Shown here: positions 1 to 8,025 of the stretch, piece after piece | Layout: every line of letters begins with the position of its first letter | Position numbering within the stretch: position 1 is the stretch's first letter | Source of the DNA: JBFELO01 sp041552055 | GTDB lineage: Bacteria > Acidobacteriota > Thermoanaerobaculia > Thermoanaerobaculales > Sulfomarinibacteraceae | Direction of reading: 5' to 3' | Assembly: GCA_041552055.1 (NCBI GenBank) | Contig: JBFELO010000062.1 | Location: forward strand, 1 to 27,059 | DNA: 27,059 nucleotides | Made by a program: the position numbers and the translations under genes | The notes under the pieces: generated by a model | What the model was told of the DNA's origin: nothing | Databases searched by the model: none | The model's input: the letters and a program-made list of their open reading frames with translations, nothing else

Positions 1-2792
1 CCGACCCCGATGCCGGCCAGCAACTCGTTGTCGAGGCCGGTCGTTTCGTTGCTGGCCCAGACCGCATCGATCTCGGCATCGAACCGGATGCGATCGAGGT
101 AGTTGATCCCCGCCGAGAGGTGGAGTCCGTTCGCCCGGTGGGCGCGCACCAATCCGCTCTGGTACCCGGCCACGGTCGAGTCGCCGAAGATTCCGAAGTC
201 GTACCCCGAAAACCGATCGAGGTTCTCTCCGTCAAGGTGTTCGGCGGAGACGGTGATGTTGCGGAACTTCGGCAGCCACCAGGTCTTGGCGAAGGTGGCC
301 CGCCAAAGTGTGAAGTCTTGCTGATCGGGGTCGTACTCGGGGTTTTCCGGGAGGCCCCAGATCTCCCAATCGGAGCGGCTGTTGAAGCTGCCCGAGAGGC
401 CGATCCGGTAGCCCTCGCGGGCGTAGGTGAGACCCGTCTCGAAAGTGTGGGTGAATGTGTCCTGCGGCACGACGAAGTCGACGGAGGCCTCGTCTGAGGC
501 GCTGTAGCTGTCGTAGCGGAGACGGTAGGTCAGGTCCAGCTTTAGAAAGGTGGCGAGGGGTCTGCCGACGAAAAAGGAGCCGGACGAGGTGCGACTCCTG
601 ACCTCTTCCTCGGGGACCACGACGCCATCCCGGTAGAGCTCATCGGTTCGCTTGAAAAAGATGCCCAAGAGGCTGGCGCCAGCGTTCCAACGACTGCCGA
701 AGAGGCTCGGATCGGACATGGCCACGTTGAGCAGGGCGCCGGCGAAGAACACGTTCAGCTGGCTGCCGGTGTCCTTGAAATCGAAATCCAGGTAGTTGGC
801 ACCGGCCAGTGGCAACGGGTAGTCGACGGACTCGTCCCAGAACACGCCGCCGAGCAGGAACAGGCGGTTCGTGTCTCGTTCCTCATCGACGACCCGCTGG
901 CCAGACGTGTCCTTGCGCAGATATTGCAGCCCGTCGTCGGTGTCGCGGACCATCGTGGCGTCAGAGGCCAGGGCGATCTCGCGGTTCTTCGCGAAGTCAG
1001 TGCCGTTGATCCGAACCTCGGTCAGGTTGATCTCCCGCTCCACGGGAAGCGTGATGCTGAGGACCGACAGAGTCTGTTGACCGACGAGCGTGAGCGGCAG
1101 GATGAAGCTGTCCCTCGACCATGCGGCCGGCGATCCGTGTTCGTCCACAGGGCGGAAGATGACGGTCTCCTCGTTCGACAGAACCTCCCCTTCGAGACCC
1201 ACCTGGATCGCCCGGCTGCGCACGCGTGAGAAGATCTCGCGGTCGACCCACACGGTCCCCTGGTAGAGGCTGCGACCCGGACGGGGATCGATGGGCCTGA
1301 AGTCGATGACCCAGCAGTCGCGGCCGTCGATGGTCGCTGTCCCGCGAAGTCTGTAGTTGTAGTCTTTTGTCAGCCGGATCTCGACGGGAAGAGATGCCAC
1401 CTTCTCGGGTTGGATGAGGGGCACCTCGGGCAGCCGTTTCGACCGCCACTTGATGCCGCTGAAGAAAAAGTCCTTCCAGACCCAGTCGAAGGGCTCGCCG
1501 CGACTGTAGAAGAAGTCCCCACGGTACGAGACCTCGACCGATCCCTGCTCGGCCTGAAATCGGAGTTGGAGGGTGTTCACCGCCTGATAGTGGTCGAGGC
1601 GTCGATCCTGGTCGTCCTCGAAGGCCTGCAGCCTGCGCAGGATCTCCTCGACCGGTATCTGTCGTGTGTCCGAAACGTCGATGCGCTCGTCGAAACCGTC
1701 GAGTTCCTCGATCGGCCGCCGTTCGAGACCGAGGACCATGATTTGACCGGGACCGTCGACGGCGACCGCCAGTCCGCCCTGGGACGTCCGCCGAACGTCA
1801 CCGAGGGTCGTGGTTTCACCGGTGAACAGGTCGACTCGGCGCGGTGACCTGAGGGTCCTGTCTTCGAACAGCAGCTCCGTCCGACGGATTTCCTGGGTGG
1901 TCTCCACGATGGCCCGGAGGCCGAGATCCGAGCCCCGCACGAACGCCCAGGCGCTGCGTGCACCTCGTGGGGCAGCTCCCTCGGACAGGGTGAGGTCGCC
2001 GTAAAACTCACGTGCCAGGATTTTGAGGGGGGTGAGGTCCAGCATCCTCGACCGGGGCTGCTCGAAGAACGTCACCGAGATGCCGGCTGCCGTCATCTCG
2101 GCCGCCTTCACCAGCGTCGAAGCGGGGTCGGCCGGCCACGGCACGGCGTCGAGGGCGATCGGTTTCCCCGGGTCCAGCTCGCTCAACGTGGTCACGGCGG
2201 TCGACAGCCGCGGGCCCGGGGCAAGCGCGATGCCGTCGAGGTAGGCGGCGACCTCCTCCTGATACAGTGCCGTCAGGTAGTCAGGGTCTGGCTCGAAGGG
2301 CCCACCGACAAAATTCGCGTCCGGTGCTGCGCCCGTGACCGTCACGGCGGCCCGCTTGAGAATGAACGCGTGCTCTTGAGGATCGGTGCCTCCGCCGGCG
2401 GGCAGCCACACGGCCTCGACGTGGAGGTCTCCACCGGCGTCGCGGATCAGGTCCGCCAGCTCTCGAAGCTCGTCTTCGAGTTGCTCCAGGTGGTCGCCGA
2501 TCGGCCGGGGGGAACGAAACACGACCCTGACCCACGGTTCCGCCCCGGCCGCGCGGATCGATCCGAGGGTCGATGGGTCCGCGGTGCCGTCGAGTGGAGC
2601 CGTCCAGGCCACGAACAGGAGGGACTCGTCGTCGAGCACGGGCGGCCGTGCGAGCTCCGCACCCACCACTGTGGGGTCGTTCACGAGGACGCCTGCACAG
2701 GGTGCGCAGGGGAGGGAGGCTGCCGACGTCGCACCCGACGCGAACATCGCGGCGAGGACGATAGGCCCACTCAGCATCGTTCTCGTGGTCAT
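1..2792 (-). CDS. Outer-membrane beta-barrel protein with LolA-like domain, 3' end outside window
   Basis: Continuous reading frame of 930 codons from the ATG at 2792 to the window edge without a stop, so the C-terminus is missing. The N-terminus has a hydrophobic stretch (PIVLAAMFASGATSAAS) that looks like a Sec signal peptide; the Cys at SLPC does not fit a good lipobox. Residues about 30-320 form a globular region I do not recognise. About 470-545 resembles the LolA-like outer-membrane lipoprotein-sorting fold (IDGRDCWVIDFRP, GTVWVDREIFSRVRS). From about 660 on, alternating polar/aromatic strands (LDLTYRLRYDSYSAS, FETGLTYAREGYRIG, LHLSAGINYLDRIRF) indicate a beta-barrel. I infer a surface protein binding or exporting an unknown ligand. 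No close family was recognised. It is transcribed away from the tetR operon. Confidence 0.85.
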   Translation of the reverse strand, partial: MTTRTMLSGPIVLAAMFASGATSAASLPCAPCAGVLVNDPTVVGAELARPPVLDDESLLFVAWTAPLDGTADPSTLGSIRAAGAEPWVRVVFRSPRPIGDHLEQLEDELRELADLIRDAGGDLHVEAVWLPAGGGTDPQEHAFILKRAAVTVTGAAPDANFVGGPFEPDPDYLTALYQEEVAAYLDGIALAPGPRLSTAVTTLSELDPGKPIALDAVPWPADPASTLVKAAEMTAAGISVTFFEQPRSRMLDLTPLKILAREFYGDLTLSEGAAPRGARSAWAFVRGSDLGLRAIVETTQEIRRTELLFEDRTLRSPRRVDLFTGETTTLGDVRRTSQGGLAVAVDGPGQIMVLGLERRPIEELDGFDERIDVSDTRQIPVEEILRRLQAFEDDQDRRLDHYQAVNTLQLRFQAEQGSVEVSYRGDFFYSRGEPFDWVWKDFFFSGIKWRSKRLPEVPLIQPEKVASLPVEIRLTKDYNYRLRGTATIDGRDCWVIDFRPIDPRPGRSLYQGTVWVDREIFSRVRSRAIQVGLEGEVLSNEETVIFRPVDEHGSPAAWSRDSFILPLTLVGQQTLSVLSITLPVEREINLTEVRINGTDFAKNREIALASDATMVRDTDDGLQYLRKDTSGQRVVDEERDTNRLFLLGGVFWDESVDYPLPLAGANYLDFDFKDTGSQLNVFFAGALLNVAMSDPSLFGSRWNAGASLLGIFFKRTDELYRDGVVVPEEEVRSRTSSGSFFVGRPLATFLKLDLTYRLRYDSYSASDEASVDFVVPQDTFTHTFETGLTYAREGYRIGLSGSFNSRSDWEIWGLPENPEYDPDQQDFTLWRATFAKTWWLPKFRNITVSAEHLDGENLDRFSGYDFGIFGDSTVAGYQSGLVRAHRANGLHLSAGINYLDRIRFDAEIDAVWASNETTGLDNELLAGIGV

Positions 2793-2909
2793 GTTTCGAA
2801 TCACGTGACTCCGTGTGGATCAGTCCAGACATCCCGCCGCCGGTGCAGACTGCCACTGTAGCAACGCTTTCGAATCGTTGCGGCTTCCATACTCCACCCG
2901 CCCCGGCTT

Positions 2910-3021
2910 CAAACCGCAGATAACGCAGATGAACGCGGATCAGAAAAGCTGCCCACGGACCACACAGATGAAGACGGATCCCCCCCACCCGTTTCACCGC
3001 AAACGCGCGAAGACGCAAGAC
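2910..3021 (+). repeat. Quasi-periodic CGCAGAT / GCGAAGACGCA repeat block
   Basis: The block opens with CAAACCGCAGATAACGCAGA and continues with variants of (A)CGCAGATGA and CACAGATGAAGACGGATC. It ends in a GCGCGAAGACGCAAGA segment. Related blocks lie inverted at 3390-3463 and 25951-26030, and the GCGAAGACGCAA part recurs at 25543-25583 and 26613-26650. The block is an imperfect 7-10-nt-period repeat without coding potential. Confidence 0.75.
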
Positions 3022-3155
3022 CGCCACGCACCCCTGAAAGCCATGACGCAGGATTCACGCGGCACTGGCGTTCGCGGACCTCGGCCGCAGGACAGCTGAC
3101 AACGAAATCGTCCGTCGAAGAGCAAGCTCCTCTCCGCCCGCTTGCGCTGCCAGCG

Positions 3156-3173
3156 GCCACTGCAAGCAGTGGC
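3156..3173. other. Perfect 8-bp stem hairpin
   Basis: GCCACTGC at 3156-3163 pairs with GCAGTGGC at 3166-3173 around an AA centre. No T-tract follows on either strand, so an intrinsic terminator is not supported. Function unknown. Confidence 0.6.
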
Positions 3174-3256
3174 GCCAGTGCCTCCAGCCTCGCGCGTTGT
3201 GACAGGCGGTGGGTATTTGCCCCCCTCTCCCTCAAGAAGGAAAGATGGATTGGATA

Positions 3257-3310
3257 GCACCGGCACCCATCCAGAGGATGGGCAGCAGGCGCAGCCGCGG
3301 ATGCCGGTGC
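3257..3310. other. Nested stem structure, candidate structured RNA or palindromic repeat
   Basis: An outer 9-bp perfect stem, GCACCGGCA (3257-3265) with TGCCGGTGC (3302-3310), directly abuts an inner 7-bp perfect hairpin, CCCATCC-AGA-GGATGGG (3266-3282), with no unpaired base between them. The remaining 19 nt are GC-rich and could form a second small arm. No known RNA family was recognised. Confidence 0.45.
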
Positions 3311-3389
3311 GGTCCTCACGACGTATCTCCGTCCCACATTGTCTTCTCCGTGCCGTCGTGTCTCTGAGGTTTCTTCGGGCGGGCGGGTA

Positions 3390-3463
3390 CATCTGCGCTC
3401 ATCTGCATGATCTGCGGTTTGCTGTTTTGGGTGGGTGGCGGTTCTGTGCCTCTGTGGTTCTTC
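3390..3463 (-). repeat. Inverted copy of the CGCAGAT repeat plus CCACAGAGGCACAGA repeat
   Basis: The minus strand reads CAAACCGCAGATCATGCAGA, closely matching the block at 2910. Next to it lies the complement of CCACAGAGGCACAGA (plus-strand TCTGTGCCTCTGTGG), matching the block at 25488-25512. The segment GCGGTTTG then GGGTGGCGG then TCTGTG is also shared with 25971-26008, so these pieces travel as a composite. Confidence 0.7.
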
Positions 3464-3500
3464 CGGCACGGGAGGTCAGGCGTAGGCATCGACCGACGAG

Positions 3501-3529
3501 TTGACAGATGGCGCCCCCGAATCTATGTT
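3501..3529 (+). promoter_or_regulatory. Sigma70-type promoter of the tetR-etf operon
   Basis: A perfect TTGACA -35 (3501-3506), a 17-bp spacer and TATGTT as -10 (3524-3529) lie 73 bp upstream of the tetR start. The expected transcription start, near 3536, falls inside the palindrome at 3531-3560, a geometry suited to repression by the TetR protein encoded first in the operon. Confidence 0.7.
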
Positions 3530-3530
3530 T

Positions 3531-3560
3531 GAATAAATCGAACGACGGTTCGAATTTATC
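3531..3560. promoter_or_regulatory. Probable TetR operator palindrome
   Basis: TCGAAC (3538-3543), a 4-nt centre GACG, and GTTCGA (3548-3553) make a perfect 6+6 inverted repeat. Partial symmetry extends outward (A-T pairs at 3535/3556 and 3536/3555, G-C at 3531/3560). A further GATTCGAAC half-site lies at 3568-3576. It overlaps the predicted transcription start, so autoregulation is inferred. Confidence 0.6.
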
Positions 3561-3601
3561 GACCAAAGATTCGAACAACAGTCCTGTCCCACGGAGGGTG
3601 A

Positions 3602-4195
3602 ATGGTCCAGAAGGCGCGCACCGCAGAGATTCTCCACGCGGCCGCACGGGTGTTTCACGAGAAAGGTTTTCACGCGGCCAGGATTCAGGATGTCGCGGAC
3701 GAGCTCGGGATGCAGAAGGGCAGCCTGTACCACTACATTTCAACCAAGCAGGATCTGCTCAAGGGCCTCGTGGAGGGCGCGATGCAGCGTCTGATCGCGG
3801 AGTTGCGCGGCATCAGCGGCACTGGCCACTCCGCCCGGCAGAAGCTCGCAATGGCGATCGAGGCCCACCTTCGATTGACTCAGGAGGATCGGGAGATCTG
3901 GGGCATCCTCCAGAGGGAGGACCTGGACCTGTTGAACCGCAGCTCCACATCAGACATCCGAGGGATGACCAAGGAGTACGAGTCGATCTGGGCCGACATG
4001 ATGACTCTCGGGATCGAGTCGGGCGAGTTCGACCCGGACCTCGACAGGCGGGTCGTGGTGCAGGCGATTCTGGGCATGTGCAACGCGACGGGGGTGTGGT
4101 TTCGACCTGACGGCCGACTGCCGATCCAGGAAGTCGCGCGGATCTTCTCGGAGGTCGTGTTGCGTGGCGTCGTCCGGCCACACGCAGAGAGGTGA
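3602..4195 (+). CDS. TetR-family transcriptional regulator
   Basis: A 197-residue one-component repressor, a normal TetR length. The N-terminal helix-turn-helix lies at about residues 8-50: EILHAAARVFHEKGF, then a recognition region IQDVADELGMQKGSLYHYI, with the family-typical GSLYHY and F..K hallmarks. The C-terminal ligand domain (60-190) is variable; effectors of regulators placed like this are usually acyl-CoAs or related metabolites, which is inference here. The ATG at 3602 has a GGAGGG ribosome site 4-9 nt upstream. It is the first gene of the etf/acyl-CoA dehydrogenase operon, 13 nt before etfB, with an operator-like palindrome at its promoter. It probably represses this operon and possibly the neighbouring ones. 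Confidence 0.92.
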   Translation: MVQKARTAEILHAAARVFHEKGFHAARIQDVADELGMQKGSLYHYISTKQDLLKGLVEGAMQRLIAELRGISGTGHSARQKLAMAIEAHLRLTQEDREIWGILQREDLDLLNRSSTSDIRGMTKEYESIWADMMTLGIESGEFDPDLDRRVVVQAILGMCNATGVWFRPDGRLPIQEVARIFSEVVLRGVVRPHAER

Positions 4196-4208
4196 CGGAG
4201 GTGCGAAG

Positions 4209-5000
4209 TTGAACATTCTCGTGTGCGTCAAGCAGATATTGGACCCGGACGTGCCGGCGAGAGACTTCCGAATCGATCCCGAGCGGATGGAGGCGATCCG
4301 GGGCGGGGCCAGCCTGGTTCCCAACGTCTTCTGCGAGAACGCGCTCGAGACGGCGCTGCAGCTGCGCGACGCGACCGGGGGTTCGGTCACCGCACTGACG
4401 TTCGGCACCGAGGAAGCCGAGGAGGTGCTGCGCAAGGCGCTGGCCATGACCGCCGACCAGGCGGCCCTGGTGGTGCGCGGCGACGGTCCGGCTCCGGACG
4501 CTCTCACCGTGGCGCGGGTCCTGGCGGCGGCTGCGAGAACACTGGGAGAGTTCGACGTGGTCATGGTGGGCCGCGAGTCGGGCGACTGGGGGATCGGCCA
4601 GACCGGCGGTCTGCTCGCCGAGGAGCTGGGCTTGCCCATGGTGGCGCTGGTGGACCAGGTGACCGCATCCGGACCCGGTGTGAGCATGCGCCGGCAGACC
4701 GACTACGGCAGCGACACGGTGGAGACTACCGGAAGCGTTCTCGTCACCATCACCAACTGCGAGGGCAACGTGCCGCGCATCCCCAAGACCAGGGACGTGA
4801 TGAAGTCGTACCGCAAGCCGTTGACCACCTGGCAGGTGGGGGAGCTGGGTGTCGACAACGGCGATACGATCGCCGAGATCGTCGAGCTGTCGATCCCGGG
4901 GAAGGAGGTCGCCTGCGAGTTCGTCGAGGGCGACAACCTCGACGAGAAGGTGGACGCGTTCGCCCGCAGAATCGCCGAAGTCATGGGCGCGATCGGTTAG
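4209..5000 (+). CDS. etfB: Electron transfer flavoprotein beta subunit
   Basis: A 263-residue EtfB, the usual length, which with EtfA accepts electrons from acyl-CoA dehydrogenases. I chose TTG at 4209: a GGAGG lies exactly 7 nt upstream (4197-4201), and the product then starts with the family-typical (M)NILVCVKQILDPD. An earlier in-frame start at 4164 would overlap tetR and has no ribosome site. Visible features are the nucleotide-binding stretch GRESGDWGIGQTGGLLAEEL (121-140) and the C-terminal signature region with NVPRIPKTRD (187-196). It is followed after 8 nt by etfA. Whether this ETF is bifurcating cannot be decided from what I see. The electron partner is very likely the membrane FeS protein encoded two genes on. 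Confidence 0.95.
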   Translation: MNILVCVKQILDPDVPARDFRIDPERMEAIRGGASLVPNVFCENALETALQLRDATGGSVTALTFGTEEAEEVLRKALAMTADQAALVVRGDGPAPDALTVARVLAAAARTLGEFDVVMVGRESGDWGIGQTGGLLAEELGLPMVALVDQVTASGPGVSMRRQTDYGSDTVETTGSVLVTITNCEGNVPRIPKTRDVMKSYRKPLTTWQVGELGVDNGDTIAEIVELSIPGKEVACEFVEGDNLDEKVDAFARRIAEVMGAIG

Positions 5001-5008
5001 GAGCTGTG

Positions 5009-5977
5009 ATGAGTAATGACGTCGTGATCTGTCTGTCCGCATCCTCGGGTTACGACCGGGTGGCGCAAGGCGTCGCCGGCGCCGGGCGGGAGCTGGCAGA
5101 TGAACTCGGTGGGTCGCTGTGCGCGGTGATCGTGGGTGCGGCCGCTGACGAAACGGTCTCCGGCGTGGCTGCGGTGGCGGACGCCGTGATCGTGGCCGAC
5201 CAGCCCGAGCTGGCCGACTATCAGCCCGAGAGCTACCTGGCGGCGTTCGAGCAAACCTGTCGGCAGCTCGAACCGGCAGCGGTGTTGCTCGGCAACGACA
5301 CCGTCGGTCTCGAGTTGACGCCGCGGCTGGCCGCCCGGCTCGGCGGCAGCCCCATGTCCGACGGTACCGGTCTGCGCGTGGTCGACGGCGCGATCCGCGT
5401 GACGCGATCGGCGTACGGCGGCAAGGCAGAGGCGGTGTTCGAGCTCAAGCGCTCTCCGGCCGTGGTGTGGGTGCGGGCGCGGGGGTTTGAACCGGCGCCG
5501 CCCACCGGAGATGGGGCGGCGGTGGAACGGGCCGCACTCGAGCTGCCGGTTGCCGCCACCAGAATCGTCGAGCGTCACGTGGAGGAGCAGGAGGGGATCC
5601 CGCTCGACGATGCCCGGCTGGTGGTCGGCGGCGGACGGGGCCTCGGCGGCGCCGAGCCGTTCGACGACCTGAGGAGTCTCGCAGCAGTCATGAAAGCTGC
5701 GGTCGGTGCCTCGCGATCGGCCTGTGACGAGGGTTGGGTGCCGCCTTCGTACCAGATCGGCCAGACCGGCAAGAAGATCGCGCCAGAGCTGTATCTGGCG
5801 GTCGCGATCTCCGGGGCGGCCCAGCACATGCTCGGGGTGTCCGACGCCAAGGCGCTGTGCGCCATCAACACCGACCCCGAGGCGCCCATCTTTCGGAATT
5901 GCCACTTCGGCATCGTGGAGGACTACCGGAAGGTGGTGCCACCGCTGATCGAAAGGCTGCGTGAGCTGAAGCAATGA
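5009..5977 (+). CDS. etfA: Electron transfer flavoprotein alpha subunit
   Basis: A 322-residue EtfA that binds FAD and passes acyl-CoA dehydrogenase electrons to the quinone-reducing partner. The ATG at 5009 has TAGGAG just upstream, overlapping the etfB stop region. The C-terminal FAD domain is complete: VVGGGRGLGG (205-214), ASR (234-236), QIGQTGKKIAPELYLAVAIS (249-268), GAAQHMLG (269-276) and NTDPEAPIF (287-295). This matches the ETF-alpha signature with Ala where Ile/Val usually precedes Gln-His. Its TGA overlaps the ATG of the next gene by 4 nt, so translation is coupled to the FeS oxidoreductase. Confidence 0.95.
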   Translation: MSNDVVICLSASSGYDRVAQGVAGAGRELADELGGSLCAVIVGAAADETVSGVAAVADAVIVADQPELADYQPESYLAAFEQTCRQLEPAAVLLGNDTVGLELTPRLAARLGGSPMSDGTGLRVVDGAIRVTRSAYGGKAEAVFELKRSPAVVWVRARGFEPAPPTGDGAAVERAALELPVAATRIVERHVEEQEGIPLDDARLVVGGGRGLGGAEPFDDLRSLAAVMKAAVGASRSACDEGWVPPSYQIGQTGKKIAPELYLAVAISGAAQHMLGVSDAKALCAINTDPEAPIFRNCHFGIVEDYRKVVPPLIERLRELKQ

Positions 5978-8016
5978 CGCCTGATCTGGCCACCCGCGAG
6001 ATCGGCTGGAACATCTCCGTCATCTGGCTGATGTACCTGCTGCTCGTCCCCACCGTCGTGGTGGCCGGCTACGGCTTGTGGCGGCGGATCCGGCTGTGGC
6101 GCTGCGGCCATCCGGTGGCCCGGCTCGATCGCCCGGCCGAGCGTTTCGGCTTGGTGCTGCGTCACGCCCTGCTGCAGATGAGGACGGCGCGCCAGCTTTA
6201 CGCCGGCGGCTTTCATCTCATGATCTTCACCGGCTTCGTCATCCTCGCAATCGCCACCACGGTGGTGATGCTCGACTTCGACTTCCACACCGACATCATG
6301 AAGGGCAGCTTCTACCTGGTTTTCCAGTCGCTGATCGTCGATCTGTTCGGCGGCCTGGTCCTGGTGGGAGTCGGGCTGGCCGCGGTGCGACGCTGGGTCC
6401 ACCGGCCCAAGCAGCTGGTCTACACCGACCAGGCGAGCTGGTTGCTGGTATTGATCTTCGCCATCGCGCTCACGGGGTTCCTGGTCGAGGGGTGGCGCAT
6501 CGCCGCGACCCGGGATCCGTGGGCGGAGTGGTCACCGATCGGCAACCTGGTGGCGTCGGTCTCGGTTCCGCTGATGTCTGACGAGGCGCTGCGCGCGGCT
6601 CATCTCACAGGATGGTGGATCCACCTGCTGCTGGTGTACGGATTCATCGCGTGGGCACCGTGGACCAAGCTGGCCCATGTGGTGACCGCGCCGCTCGCCA
6701 TCTTCGCCGGTAACCTCGACGGCTACGGCCGCGATCTGAAACCGATCGACTTCGAGTCCGAAGCGCCGCTCGGGGTGGCGTCGCTCGAGCAGTTCAGCTG
6801 GAAGGACCTACTCGACCTCGACGCCTGCACCGAGTGCGGCCGCTGCACCGCGGTCTGTCCGGCCAACGCGGTGGGCAAGGCGCTGTCGCCGCGCGACATC
6901 GTGCTCGACCTGCGCACCTTGATGCACAGCAAGGGCAATGAGCTGATGGCCACCCCTGGGCTGGACTCCGAGGAGGATCCCAGAATCCCCGTGATCGACG
7001 GGAGCACCGCGGTCGCGCCCGAGGCGTTGTTCGAGTGCACGACGTGCGCCGCCTGCCTCGAAGCCTGCCCGGTGTACATCGAACAGCTGCCGAAGATCGT
7101 CGACACCCGGCGATTCCTGGTCATGGAGGAGGCGGACTACCCGCAGACCATGGCCGATGCGATCACCTCGTTGGAGCAGCGCGGCCACCCGTTTCCGGGT
7201 GCGCAGTTCTCGCGAGTCGACTGGGCCGAGGGCCTCGGCATTTCCGTGCTGTCCGAGCTCGACGACCCGTCCGAAATCGACGTGCTGCTCTGGGTGGGTT
7301 GCGCCAACGCGCTGCTCGAACGCAACCACGCCACGGTCCGCGCGGTGGCGACCCTGCTCCAGGATGCCGGGGTGAGCTTCGCGATCCTCGGACGGGAGGA
7401 GCGCTGCACCGGAGATCCGGCACGCAGAATCGGCAACGAGTTCGTGTTCGAGCAACTCGCCACCAAGAACATCGAATTGCTGCAGAGGTACGGCGTCCGT
7501 GGCATCCTGACCTGCTGTCCGCACTGCTACCACACCCTCGCCAACGACTACCCACTGCTCGGCGGTGAGTTCGAGGTGGAGCACCACGTGGCCTTCCTCG
7601 CCGGGCTCGTGAAAGAGGGCAGGTTGATCCCATCGGACCAAGACGGCCCGAGCGCGACATTTCACGATCCCTGCTACCTCGGTCGCTACAACGGGATCCT
7701 CGAAGCACCGCGCGAGCTGGTCCGCAGTGCGACCGGTGCCCAGCCGGTGGAGATGGCGGCCCACCGCTCGGCGGGGTTCTGCTGCGGCGGTGGGGGAGGC
7801 ATGTCTTTTGCCGAGGAGCCACCGGAACAGCGGGTCAATCGAGAGCGTGCCCGGCAGGCCCTGGCGACCGACGCCGAGGTCGTGTCGGTCGCATGTCCCT
7901 TTTGCATGACCATGCTCGAGGACGGCGTCGGTGCGCTCGCCGGTGACCGTGAAGTCAAAGTCAAAGACGTGGCCGAGTTGCTTCGCGATGCGGTCGCACC
8001 GATCGAGAAGGATTGA
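5974..8016 (+). CDS. Membrane FeS ETF:quinone oxidoreductase (EMO/EtfD type)
   Basis: A 680-residue fusion of a NarI-like membrane domain and a heterodisulfide-reductase-like domain. The N-terminal 240 residues carry about five or six membrane segments (about 13-35, 80-100, 113-138, 155-172, 213-235), with histidines such as H64, H81, H210 and H217 as possible heme ligands. Two [4Fe-4S] motifs follow: C285-x2-C288-x2-C291-x3-C295P and C355-x2-C358-x2-C361-x3-C365P. Two CCG-type modules come next (C443, C478, C514-C515 and C567, C603-C604, plus C641/C644). This architecture beside etfBA is that described for ETF:(mena)quinone oxidoreductases, which replace the classical ETF-QO. It sits in the cytoplasmic membrane and overlaps the etfA stop by 4 nt. 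Confidence 0.9.
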   Translation: MTPDLATREIGWNISVIWLMYLLLVPTVVVAGYGLWRRIRLWRCGHPVARLDRPAERFGLVLRHALLQMRTARQLYAGGFHLMIFTGFVILAIATTVVMLDFDFHTDIMKGSFYLVFQSLIVDLFGGLVLVGVGLAAVRRWVHRPKQLVYTDQASWLLVLIFAIALTGFLVEGWRIAATRDPWAEWSPIGNLVASVSVPLMSDEALRAAHLTGWWIHLLLVYGFIAWAPWTKLAHVVTAPLAIFAGNLDGYGRDLKPIDFESEAPLGVASLEQFSWKDLLDLDACTECGRCTAVCPANAVGKALSPRDIVLDLRTLMHSKGNELMATPGLDSEEDPRIPVIDGSTAVAPEALFECTTCAACLEACPVYIEQLPKIVDTRRFLVMEEADYPQTMADAITSLEQRGHPFPGAQFSRVDWAEGLGISVLSELDDPSEIDVLLWVGCANALLERNHATVRAVATLLQDAGVSFAILGREERCTGDPARRIGNEFVFEQLATKNIELLQRYGVRGILTCCPHCYHTLANDYPLLGGEFEVEHHVAFLAGLVKEGRLIPSDQDGPSATFHDPCYLGRYNGILEAPRELVRSATGAQPVEMAAHRSAGFCCGGGGGMSFAEEPPEQRVNRERARQALATDAEVVSVACPFCMTMLEDGVGALAGDREVKVKDVAELLRDAVAPIEKD

Positions 8017-8025
8017 GGAGGAGCT

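Larger units (their letters stand above)
2793..3500. other. Non-coding gap with repeats and hairpins
   Basis: No convincing gene. Short open frames here run through repeats and have no family features. The gap holds two inverted copies of a CGCAGAT-type quasi-periodic repeat (2910-3021 and 3390-3463), a perfect hairpin at 3156-3173 and a nested stem structure at 3257-3310. Two TTTCGAATC sites (2794-2802 and 2868-2876) lie upstream of the outer-membrane protein gene. The second is flanked by GCAACG/CGTTGC arms (2861-2866, 2876-2881). Confidence 0.7.

Noticed and set aside
2909..3469. Overlapping open frames of 100-190 codons in the left gap
   Set aside because: They cross the inverted repeats and hairpins, have no ribosome sites or family features, and exist on both strands.
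4223..5008. N-terminal extension of etfA by 262 codons
   Set aside because: It overlaps the whole of etfB in another frame. The EtfA family starts at 5009, where there is a ribosome site.
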